From Microbacterium radiodurans (GTDB lineage: Bacteria; Actinomycetota; Actinomycetes; Actinomycetales; Microbacteriaceae): DNA of 64,000 bases. Both the position numbers and the translations under genes were made by a program. Positions 17,916 to 25,198 of the stretch are shown one piece after another. Position 1 is the first letter of the stretch. Every line of letters starts with the position of its first letter. The notes under the pieces were generated by a model. It saw only the letters and a program-made list of their open reading frames with translations, made no database searches and had not been told where the DNA came from. Location: NCBI RefSeq assembly GCF_008710705.1, contig NZ_VYRZ01000001.1, positions 434,001 through 498,000 on the forward strand. Reading direction: 5' to 3'.

Positions 17916-18673
17916 CAGGCGACCATCCCGGCCGAAAGATCGACATCGGCGCCGCACATGCCGGGCATGCGCAGCATGGCCACGACAGCGGCGCCCACCT
18001 CCGCCTCGGTCACCATGCGACCGAGCGCCGATCGGGAGACGAAGGCCGCCTCGGCATCCTGCACCGAGCTGCCGGAGCGTTCCGCCTCGAGCCGGAGATT
18101 GCGGGTCATCCGCTCTCCGGCGACGGGTCCGGGCGAGAGGCTGTTCACGGTCACGCCCGCCGGACCGACCTCGAAGGCGAGCGTGGCGGTGAGACCGATC
18201 ACGGCCAGCTTCGACGCCGTGTAGGGCGTGCGGTGGGCCAGAGGCCGCTTGCCCGACACCGACGCGATGTTGATGACGTCGCCCGAACCGCGGGCGACCA
18301 TGGCGGGCAGGAGGGCGCGGCACATCAGGAAAGTGCCGCGGACGTTGACGGCGAAGACCTCGTCCCACGCCGAGACGTCGATGTCGGTGAGCGCGGCGAC
18401 CGGTCCGGCGATGCCGGCGTTGTTGACGAGGATCGAGACGTCGGTGCCCGCGAGCTCGTCGCGGAGCCGATCGACGGATGCCGCGTCCGAGACGTCGCAG
18501 ACGAGCGCGCGCGTTCGTCCCCCGAGCCCGTCGGCGACGGAGCTGAGCCGCCCCCGGTCGCGCCCCACGACGACGACGTCGGCTCCGGCCCTGTGCAGCG
18601 CGCGAGCGATCGCCGCGCCGAGGCCGCTGCCCCCGCCTGTGACGAGCGCCGTCCTCCCCGTCAGATCCGTCAT
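17915..18673 (-). CDS. Short-chain dehydrogenase/reductase (SDR)
   Basis: 252 residues of a classical SDR. Cofactor turn TGGGSGLG near residue 12, NNAG in ILVNNAGIAGP near 85, catalytic Ser in INIASVSG and the YTASK pair near residues 150-154. The sequence ends ADVDLSAGMVA. It oxidises or reduces an alcohol/carbonyl with NAD(P). Translationally coupled to the HisD-like gene (ATGA overlap) and to the aldolase gene, so the three enzymes should be made in similar amounts. Confidence 0.9.
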   Translation of the reverse strand: MTDLTGRTALVTGGGSGLGAAIARALHRAGADVVVVGRDRGRLSSVADGLGGRTRALVCDVSDAASVDRLRDELAGTDVSILVNNAGIAGPVAALTDIDVSAWDEVFAVNVRGTFLMCRALLPAMVARGSGDVINIASVSGKRPLAHRTPYTASKLAVIGLTATLAFEVGPAGVTVNSLSPGPVAGERMTRNLRLEAERSGSSVQDAEAAFVSRSALGRMVTEAEVGAAVVAMLRMPGMCGADVDLSAGMVA

Positions 18674-19989
18674 CGCGCGCCCGCTGCCTGAGCGTCCTCG
18701 ATCCACCGGAAGCTGCGGCCGCCGTGGCGCCAGGCCCGCGCGTCGCCGGAACGGGCATGGCCCTCGAACAGCTCGACGCGTGCCGCACGACCGCACACGT
18801 CTCCCAGGAGCGCCGAGGAGGCGGGGTCGCTGATCTCCTGGTAGGTGACGGTGCGGAGGTACTTGCCGACCCAGAGTCCGCCGGTGTACCGAGCGGCACC
18901 GAGGGTGGGAAGCACGTGATTCGTTCCGATCACCTTGTCCCCGTACGACACGCATGTGTTCTCCCCCAGGAAGAGGGCGCCGTAGTCGTGCATCTTCTCG
19001 AGGGCCGCACGTGGTTCCGAGGTGAAGACCTGGACGTGCTCGAAAGCGAAGGAATCGGCGAGGGCGTAGGCCTCGTCGATGTCGTCGACGACGATCACCT
19101 GCCCCCAATCCCGCCAGGCGGGCTCGGCGTAGTCACGCGTCGACATACCCGGCAGCAGCTCGTCGATGAGCGCCATCACGCGCTCGCCGAGATCGCGCGA
19201 GGTGGTGATGAGGACGGCGGGCGATTCCGGGCCGTGCTCGGCCTGGGAGAGCAGATCGACGGCGGTGAGGAAGGGGTCGGCGTCGTCGTCGGCGACGATG
19301 AGGATCTCGGTCGGTCCGGCGAAGAGGTCGATGCCGACCTCGCCGAAGAGCTGTCGCTTCGCCTCGGCGACGTAGGCGTTGCCCGGCCCGGCGATGAGAT
19401 TGACCGGAGCGATGGTCTCGGTGCCCACCGCCATGGCCGTCACCGCCTGCACTCCGCCGAGGATGTAGATCTCGTCGGCACCCGCGAGTTTCATCGCGGC
19501 GACCGTCGCCGCGGGGATCTCGCCGCGGATGGGCGGAGTGCACGCGACCACGCGGGGGACGCCCGCCACCTTGGCCGTGATGATGGTCATGTGGGCCGAC
19601 GCGGTGAGCGGGTACTTGCCGCCCGGTATATAGGCTCCGGCCGCCCGAACGGGCACGTGCTTCTGCCCGAGTCGCACACCCGGGAGCGTTTCGACCTCGA
19701 TGTCGGTGAGGGTCTCGCGCTGAGCCTGAGCGAAGGCGCGCACCTGATCCTGGACGAACCGGATGTCGTCGATGACCTGCGGCTCGAGGGTCGCCATGAT
19801 CTCGGCCACGCGCTCGTCGTCGAGGCGGAACGGCTCGTCCCAGCGATCGAACTGCGATGCGTACCGCTGGACCGCCTCGTCGCCGTTGCTGCGGATGTCG
19901 TCGATGATCGTCCCCACCCGCGCGGCCACGTCGCTCTGCGCCGTGTCGGTGAACGATTTGGTCGGCGCCGTCTTCAGGTAGAGGGGCAT
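18670..19989 (-). CDS. HisD-like dehydrogenase, HpsN type
   Basis: 439 residues of the histidinol dehydrogenase family, which oxidises a primary alcohol to an acid in two NAD-linked steps on one zinc site. Zinc and catalytic residues are seen in SQAEHGPESP, FAFEHVQVF and YGDKVIGTNHVLPT. The C-terminus reads LFEGHARSGDARAWR, not the EGxxAH form of biosynthetic HisD, and the middle reads RAAGAYIPGGKYPLTASAHM; both resemble the sulfopropanediol dehydrogenase HpsN group. It is therefore probably catabolic. First gene of its unit; a perfect GCATACGTATGC lies 17 bases before the start, next to the GGAAGGA ribosome site. Substrate unknown. Confidence 0.85.
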   Translation of the reverse strand: MPLYLKTAPTKSFTDTAQSDVAARVGTIIDDIRSNGDEAVQRYASQFDRWDEPFRLDDERVAEIMATLEPQVIDDIRFVQDQVRAFAQAQRETLTDIEVETLPGVRLGQKHVPVRAAGAYIPGGKYPLTASAHMTIITAKVAGVPRVVACTPPIRGEIPAATVAAMKLAGADEIYILGGVQAVTAMAVGTETIAPVNLIAGPGNAYVAEAKRQLFGEVGIDLFAGPTEILIVADDDADPFLTAVDLLSQAEHGPESPAVLITTSRDLGERVMALIDELLPGMSTRDYAEPAWRDWGQVIVVDDIDEAYALADSFAFEHVQVFTSEPRAALEKMHDYGALFLGENTCVSYGDKVIGTNHVLPTLGAARYTGGLWVGKYLRTVTYQEISDPASSALLGDVCGRAARVELFEGHARSGDARAWRHGGRSFRWIEDAQAAGAR

Positions 19990-20003
19990 CAGTGCATCCT
20001 TCC

Positions 20004-20040
20004 ATGCATACGTATGCTGGCAACTATGACTGCGTATGCA
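20004..20040. promoter_or_regulatory. LacI-type operator between the hisD-like and lacI genes
   Basis: GCATACGTATGC at 20006-20017 is a perfect 12-base palindrome, within ATGCATACGTATGC. A second, partial copy TGCGTATGCA is at 20031-20040. The pair lies in the 109-base gap between the divergent starts, so one regulator could control both the catabolic unit and its own gene. Confidence 0.65.
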
Positions 20041-20098
20041 TTGAACGTCAAGTCTCCGCTAGACTTCGAGCCGTAGCGCCGAGCCTGCAGGGGGGTCC

Positions 20099-21097
20099 AT
20101 GGCCGTCACCAGCAGAGATGTCGCTCGACTCGCCGGCGTCTCGCAGCCCACCGTCTCGCGAGCGCTGCGGGACGACCCCCGCGTCTCGGACGAGACGAAG
20201 CGGCGCGTCCGCGAGGCGGCTGCGCTGCTCGGGTATGTGCCCAGCGAAGCCGGACGTGCCCTCTCGTCGGGACGCACGCGGCGCATCGGGCTGCTCGTGA
20301 CCGACCTCGGGAACCAGTTCTACTCGCACATCATCGCGCCGCTCCACCGAGAGCTCGAGGCCCGCGGATACCAGCTCGTCCTGCACACCGAGACGACCGA
20401 CGAATCGGTCGCCGAGCGGCTCATCGCCAATGGCCTCGACGGCGTGATCCTCGCCACGACGACGGTCGACTCGGTCGTCCCGGTCCGGCTGCGCGATCGC
20501 GGCCTGCCGTTCGTCTACTTCAACCGAACCGCCGCCTACGTCGATGCGGACGCCACCGTCGTGGCGCCCGCGGCGGGGTTCCAGGCGGCTGTGGACCGGG
20601 CAATGGAGCTTGGGCACGAGCGGATCGGAGCGGTCTTCGGCCCGGAGAACACCAGTACGGGTCAGTCGCGAGAGCTCGCCCTGCGCGCCGCGCTGACTGC
20701 ACGCGGGGTCGGCCTGGATCCGAGCCGCGTGCGCCGCGGCCCGTTCGACACCCGGACCGGCGACGATGCCACGGCCTCCCTCCTCGGGCTGGCCGAGCCG
20801 CCGACGCTGATCTTCTGCGGCAATGACGTCGTCGCGTACGGCGCCCTCAACGCGTCCGGCCGCGCAGGCATCGGTGTGCCCGAGGACGTCTCGATCATCG
20901 GCTTCGACGATCTCCCTCCGGCGTCCTGGCCGATCATCCAGCTGTCGACCATCGCGTACGACTACGCCCACATGGCGCGCGAGGCGGGTCGGCTCATGGT
21001 CGAGCGCATCGAGGACGCGCCGAACGAATACGCGCACGTCGAGTTCGGCACGACCTTCGTGGAGCGCCGGACGCTGGCTGCCCCGCGCTCGCACTGA
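20099..21097 (+). CDS. LacI family transcriptional regulator
   Basis: 332 residues. The N-terminal helix-turn-helix reads TSRDVARLAGVSQPTVSRAL, followed by the hinge helix GYVPSEAGRALSSGRTRRIG near residues 45-60. The rest is a periplasmic-binding-protein-like sensor domain (LVTDLGNQFYSHIIAPLHRE onwards). LacI proteins bind palindromes with a central CG, as in GCATACGTATGC. Copies of that site lie before the ABC importer, the hisD-like gene and the NTF2-like gene, so this is the probable repressor of all three units. Inducer unknown. Confidence 0.92.
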   Translation: MAVTSRDVARLAGVSQPTVSRALRDDPRVSDETKRRVREAAALLGYVPSEAGRALSSGRTRRIGLLVTDLGNQFYSHIIAPLHRELEARGYQLVLHTETTDESVAERLIANGLDGVILATTTVDSVVPVRLRDRGLPFVYFNRTAAYVDADATVVAPAAGFQAAVDRAMELGHERIGAVFGPENTSTGQSRELALRAALTARGVGLDPSRVRRGPFDTRTGDDATASLLGLAEPPTLIFCGNDVVAYGALNASGRAGIGVPEDVSIIGFDDLPPASWPIIQLSTIAYDYAHMAREAGRLMVERIEDAPNEYAHVEFGTTFVERRTLAAPRSH

Positions 21098-21135
21098 CGG
21101 CGCCCGAGGCGGACCTCGCTCTTGCGGGCCAGTTG

Positions 21136-21149
21136 TGCATACGCATACA
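21136..21149. promoter_or_regulatory. LacI-type operator before the NTF2-bicupin-amidase unit
   Basis: TGCATACGCATACA differs from the perfect palindrome upstream of the hisD-like gene at a few positions. It lies 54 bases before the GTG at 21203, in the short gap after the lacI gene. Confidence 0.55.
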
Positions 21150-21202
21150 CTGCGAGCGTCAGCCCCGCGCCGAACCGGCGCCGAACCCCCAAGGAGCAAT
21201 GC

Positions 21203-22183
21203 GTGCCTCTCGACCCGGTCGCCTACTCGCCGTACGCCGACCCCGACGACTTCATCCGCGAGGTGACCGATCTGATCTGGGTGGACCGGTCGATCAGCTT
21301 CATTCGCGAGAACTACGAGCCCGACTCGATCGTGCACGGTGCGTACGGCACCTCGACGACACGCGATGAGGTGATCCAGGGCACCCTCATGCGCATCTCG
21401 GCGACACCCGACCGCACCGGTCAGGCCGAGGACGTCATCTGGGAGGCGCGTGGGGACGACGCCTTCCTGAGCTCGCACCTCGTGCTGTCGGGGCACCTGC
21501 AGACGTCGGAGTACAGCCGGACGATCGCGAACTGTCTCTACCGACGAGGGCGGATGGTCGAGGAGTGGGTCGTCCGCGACACGCTCGCCGGCGCTCTCGT
21601 CCGCGCCGTCGACCTCGACGAGCTGGCTCGTATGCAGGCGTTCCGGGGATACACCGGTACGTGGACGGCTCCCGCACCGGTCGATCCGATCACGGTCGGC
21701 GACTCCGGTCCGCGCCCGGACGACCATCGTCCCGAGGTGGAGCGCGTCATCGAACTCATCCAGACGGTCTGGAACGATCGCGACCTGCAGAAGGTGGAGA
21801 AGTTCTTCCACCGCGACCTCGTTCTCCTCACCGTGGGCAACCGGCTGGTCATCCGGCCCGAAGGGTACCGGCGCGCACTGCTGCGCTTCCTCGAGTCGTT
21901 CCCCGCAGGGCAGTTCGAGATCCGCGACATCCAGGCGAACTACGACGTGCGGTACGCGGGTCTGCGTGTCGCCGTCACGTGGCGCTTCGTCGGAGACTAC
22001 GCGGGCGTCGCGAACTACGGGCCGCTCACCGGTAAGCCGGTGGACGTGCTCGGCATTTCGCAGTTCACGTTCCATCAGGGAGCGCTCGTGAAGGAAGTGC
22101 GGCTGTGGGACGACATCGCCCTGCGCGCCCAGATCGCGGGAATGCGTGGCGACGAGCCCGTCCACCTCGGCAACATCTACTGA
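21203..22183 (+). CDS. Protein with two NTF2/SnoaL-like domains
   Basis: 326 residues from a GTG six bases after AAGGAG. Residues about 10-150 and 165-310 each look like a cone-shaped NTF2-like (SnoaL) domain: first FIREVTDLIWVDRSISFIRE, then VERVIELIQTVWNDRDLQKV, each at the start of a domain. The second ends FTFHQGALVKEVRLWDD, a usual SnoaL ending. SnoaL folds act as cyclases, isomerases or hydrolases on small molecules. It opens a unit with the bicupin and the carbon-nitrogen hydrolase and has the regulon palindrome upstream. Exact reaction unknown; an upstream ATG is in another frame. Confidence 0.75.
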   Translation: MPLDPVAYSPYADPDDFIREVTDLIWVDRSISFIRENYEPDSIVHGAYGTSTTRDEVIQGTLMRISATPDRTGQAEDVIWEARGDDAFLSSHLVLSGHLQTSEYSRTIANCLYRRGRMVEEWVVRDTLAGALVRAVDLDELARMQAFRGYTGTWTAPAPVDPITVGDSGPRPDDHRPEVERVIELIQTVWNDRDLQKVEKFFHRDLVLLTVGNRLVIRPEGYRRALLRFLESFPAGQFEIRDIQANYDVRYAGLRVAVTWRFVGDYAGVANYGPLTGKPVDVLGISQFTFHQGALVKEVRLWDDIALRAQIAGMRGDEPVHLGNIY

Positions 22184-22206
22184 CCATCGGAGGGAAGAAC
22201 ATCATC

Positions 22207-23373
22207 ATGAGCACGGATCATCTGAGCCACGACACCATCGTCGAGGCGGCCGAGATCGACCGCCGGACGATTCGCAAGAGCGACTGGGCGCCCCACAACG
22301 CCGCCTTCATCGACTGCCGCACACCGGGTTCGGACCGCAAGGAGAACTACGCGTTCATCGGCGGAGGCGTCTCGCAGAACGCCGGCCAGGTCATCAACCT
22401 GACCGAGGAGCACGGTTTCAACACCGGTGCCGCCGGGATGCCGCGGGGCATCTCCAACAATCTGCACCTGCACTTCACAGCGGAGGTCTTCGTCAACCTG
22501 GGCGGCGAGTTCCGGCTGCGGTGGGGTATCGACGGCAAGCAGGGCGAGTACGTCAGCACCGACGGCGACATCATCTCGATCCCGACCTGGATCTTCCGCG
22601 GGTTCACCAACGAGGGCCCCGACGACGGCATCCTCTGGACGGTCCTCGGTCGGGACGTGACCGGCGGGATCATCTGGGGGCCCTCCGTCCTGAAGGAGGC
22701 CGAATCGTACGGCCTGTATCTGACCGCCGACAACCAGCTGATCGACACGGTCGCGGGCGACGAGCTGCCCCAGGACGTCGCGCTCATCAAGCCGATCCAG
22801 CAGAAGTACATCGACGAGCTGACCTCGTTCTCCGTCGACGAGATGCGTCAGCGCGTCATCCAGCCCGCCGACCGCGTCTACAGTGCGAACGCGCTGCTGT
22901 GCGCGAGCCTGCCCGGCGGACACGCGGAGCTGAGCCTCGCGATCGGATACGGCATGACCGAGGACCGGCGTCAGGTGCCGCGCATCCACGAGCCGCACTC
23001 GTTCAACATGGCCTGGGTGCGCGCAGCCGAGGACGAGGGGCTGCTCCGCCATCGCCATGACCGCAATCAGGCGCTGCTCGTGAAGACCGGCCGGTGGGCG
23101 GTCACCCTCAACGGCGATTCGGCGACCACGGTCGAGCTCGGTCCGTCCGACTCGTTCTCGGTGCCCGCGGGTGCCTGGCGGTCCTTCCGATGCATCGACG
23201 CGGGCGAGGCCGGTGCCGGCGAGCTGCTCGTGGTCAACTCCGGCGACGACCGCGTCTACCTGGACTGGGCGCCCGAGGTCGTCGATGCCGCCCGCGACGC
23301 GGACTGGATGATCGACCCGAACGGCTATCTCGCTCCTGTCGGCGTCATGGTCACCGCGACGGAGGACGACTGA
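22207..23373 (+). CDS. Bicupin protein
   Basis: 388 residues with two cupin barrels. The first (about residues 75-170) has NNLHLHFTAEVFVNLGGEF, a His-x-His...Glu metal set. The second (about 265-370) has LLRHRHDRNQALLVKTGRW and DSFSVPAGAWRSFRC, the usual two cupin motifs. Such proteins include dioxygenases, isomerases and decarboxylases. The gene starts 23 bases after the NTF2-like stop. Because it is co-transcribed with a carbon-nitrogen hydrolase and controlled with an aldolase and a dehydrogenase, a metal-dependent catabolic enzyme is likely, but its substrate is not known. Binding-only function is also possible. Confidence 0.75.
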   Translation: MSTDHLSHDTIVEAAEIDRRTIRKSDWAPHNAAFIDCRTPGSDRKENYAFIGGGVSQNAGQVINLTEEHGFNTGAAGMPRGISNNLHLHFTAEVFVNLGGEFRLRWGIDGKQGEYVSTDGDIISIPTWIFRGFTNEGPDDGILWTVLGRDVTGGIIWGPSVLKEAESYGLYLTADNQLIDTVAGDELPQDVALIKPIQQKYIDELTSFSVDEMRQRVIQPADRVYSANALLCASLPGGHAELSLAIGYGMTEDRRQVPRIHEPHSFNMAWVRAAEDEGLLRHRHDRNQALLVKTGRWAVTLNGDSATTVELGPSDSFSVPAGAWRSFRCIDAGEAGAGELLVVNSGDDRVYLDWAPEVVDAARDADWMIDPNGYLAPVGVMVTATEDD

Positions 23374-24188
23374 TCGTCTCGCGCGAGCTCCGGGTCGCCG
23401 CGGCCTCCCCGCCCATTCGGGTGGGTGAGGTCGCGGCGAACCTCGCGGCATCGCGCAGCGCGCTGACCGAGGCCGTCGACGCGGGCGCGCAGCTCATCGT
23501 GCTTCCCGAGCTCGCGACGAGCGGATACGTCTTCCGGGACCGCGGCGAGGCGCGGGCCGCCGCGCTGACCGCCGACGACCCGCGGTGGTCCGATCTTTCG
23601 ACGGTGCTGCCCGAGGGAGTCGTGGCCGTCGTCGGGTTCGCTGAGGACGGCGGCGACCGACTGTTCACCTCCGCCGCGGTTCTGACGCGGACCGGGATCA
23701 TCGGCGGGTACCGCAAGGCGCACCTATGGGGCGAGGAGGCCCGCTTCTTCGCTCGAGGCGACGCTGCGGGCGCCGTCGTCGCCACCCCGATCGGGCGGCT
23801 CGGGGTCGCGCTCTGCTACGACAACGAGTTCCCCGAGGTGCCGCGCCGTCTGGCCCTGGCCGGGGCCGAGATCCTCGCGCTGCCGGTGAACTGGCCGCGA
23901 GTGCCGCGTCCGACCGGCGAGCGTCCGCCCGAGACGATCCAGGCCATGGCGGCCGCACGTTCGTCGCGCCTGGCCACCGTCATCGCCGACCGCCACGGCG
24001 AGGAGCGCGGGGTCGAATGGACCGGGGGCACCGCGATCGTCGACGACGACGGATGGATCGCCGCTGCCGGCGTCGTGGCCGGCGACGGCATCGTCGTCGA
24101 GACGCTGACGCTGCGGCATCCGGACGACAAGGCCCTGCCGCCGTACAACGATCTGTTCGGCGATCGGCGCCCCGAGCTCTACCGCTGA
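23370..24188 (+). CDS. Carbon-nitrogen hydrolase (nitrilase superfamily)
   Basis: 272 residues if read from the CTG at 23370. The Glu-Lys-Cys triad is complete: LIVLPELATSGYV, GYRKAHLWGEE and GVALCYDNEFPE. Members hydrolyse amides, carbamoyl groups or nitriles. No ATG, GTG or TTG in the frame lies before the first beta strand (ELRVAAASPPI). The CTG overlaps the bicupin stop as CTGA, with GGAGG just before it, so a coupled CTG start is most likely. The next candidate, GTG 23421, would remove the first strand. Last gene of its unit, eight bases from the convergent LysR gene. Confidence 0.82.
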   Translation: MIVSRELRVAAASPPIRVGEVAANLAASRSALTEAVDAGAQLIVLPELATSGYVFRDRGEARAAALTADDPRWSDLSTVLPEGVVAVVGFAEDGGDRLFTSAAVLTRTGIIGGYRKAHLWGEEARFFARGDAAGAVVATPIGRLGVALCYDNEFPEVPRRLALAGAEILALPVNWPRVPRPTGERPPETIQAMAAARSSRLATVIADRHGEERGVEWTGGTAIVDDDGWIAAAGVVAGDGIVVETLTLRHPDDKALPPYNDLFGDRRPELYR

Positions 24189-24195
24189 GGCCTCG

Positions 24196-25119
24196 TCAGA
24201 GGGCGGAGCGCCCCGGATGCTGGTGGAGTCTCTCTCGCAGCATCCGCTCGGCGAGCTCGGCCATGCGTCGCGCCGCCGGCGACAGATAGGCGCCCTCACG
24301 ATGGGCGAGGGCGATCGTGTCGTAGAGCGGGTCGGCGAACGGCACGACGCGGATGCCGGCGGGGAAGCCGCTCGACTCCACGATCGTCCGCGAGACGATC
24401 GTGTCGGCCACCCCGGTCGCCACCAGACCCAGCGCGGTCTCGACGTTCTCGACCTCGATCGCGGGCTCGATCGTCCGCCCGTCGAGCCGCGCCCGCTCGA
24501 GCAGCTGGCGCCGGGTCGGATCCACCCGGCCGGCGTAGGCGTCGTAGAGCACGAGTTTCGCCTCGGAGACTTCGCCGATCGACACGGGTGCGGTCGGCGC
24601 CTCCGTTCGCGCCGACGCGTAGAGCACCTCGTCCCGGAACAGGGGCCGGATGCGCAGACCGGCGTCGTCGACGGGCAGGACGACGAGCCCGGCCTCGATC
24701 TCGCCGGCGGCGATCGACTGCGCCACGAGCGCCGAGTTGATGCCGACGAGGCGCACCCGCACGCCCGGGTATCGCTCGTGGAAGCGCTGCACGAGGTCGG
24801 AGAGGTCGTAGTAGGCGGCGTTGCGCAGGACCCCGAACGTGCATGTGCCCCCCTCGAGCGAGTGGAGCGCGCGGATCGTCTCGATGCCGTTGTCGATGGC
24901 CGAGACGGCCTGCTCGGCGTGCTCCCGCAGCGCGAGTGCCGCGTCCGTCGGCGTCAGGCGCCGGCTTCCCCGGCTGAACAGGCGGGCGCCGAGCTCGCGT
25001 TCGAGGCGCGCCACGAGCTCGGACACCGAAGCCTGGGTCGTTCGGAGCTCGCGCGCCGCGGCCGTGAACGAGCCGTGCTCGAGTGCCGCGAGGAACGCCG
25101 TCAATTGGGCGAGGGTCAC
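24196..25119 (-). CDS. LysR family transcriptional regulator
   Basis: 307 residues. The winged helix-turn-helix is at residues 1-60: LAQLTAFLAALEHGSFTAAA, then RTTQASVSELVARLERELGA. The effector domain follows (TCTFGVLRNAAYYDLSDLVQ, then ALVAQSIAAGEIEAGLVV). It is divergent from the second HisD-like gene, with 79 bases between starts and an inverted repeat there, the standard LysR layout for regulating a neighbour. It probably senses the substrate or product of that dehydrogenase. Confidence 0.92.
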   Translation of the reverse strand: MTLAQLTAFLAALEHGSFTAAARELRTTQASVSELVARLERELGARLFSRGSRRLTPTDAALALREHAEQAVSAIDNGIETIRALHSLEGGTCTFGVLRNAAYYDLSDLVQRFHERYPGVRVRLVGINSALVAQSIAAGEIEAGLVVLPVDDAGLRIRPLFRDEVLYASARTEAPTAPVSIGEVSEAKLVLYDAYAGRVDPTRRQLLERARLDGRTIEPAIEVENVETALGLVATGVADTIVSRTIVESSGFPAGIRVVPFADPLYDTIALAHREGAYLSPAARRMAELAERMLRERLHQHPGRSAL

Positions 25120-25122
25120 GAT

Positions 25123-25151
25123 CCAATGGTAAAACCTGTGGCAACCATCGG
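25123..25151. promoter_or_regulatory. LysR-type binding site between the LysR and HisD-like genes
   Basis: CCAATGGT (25123-25130) and ACCATCGG (25144-25151) form an inverted repeat with 13 bases between and one mismatch. Length and position, just upstream of the LysR start and about 50 bases before the hisD-like start, are typical for a LysR recognition site. Confidence 0.6.
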
Positions 25152-25198
25152 AGGTATCGGTCTTGTGGGGGTGTTGGCAGCGCGCCTAGCGTTCCCCT

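Noticed and set aside
18670..19989. Assignment of the first HisD-like gene to histidine biosynthesis
   Set aside because: No other his genes nearby, catabolic neighbours, and the C-terminal EGHARSGDAR differs from biosynthetic HisD.
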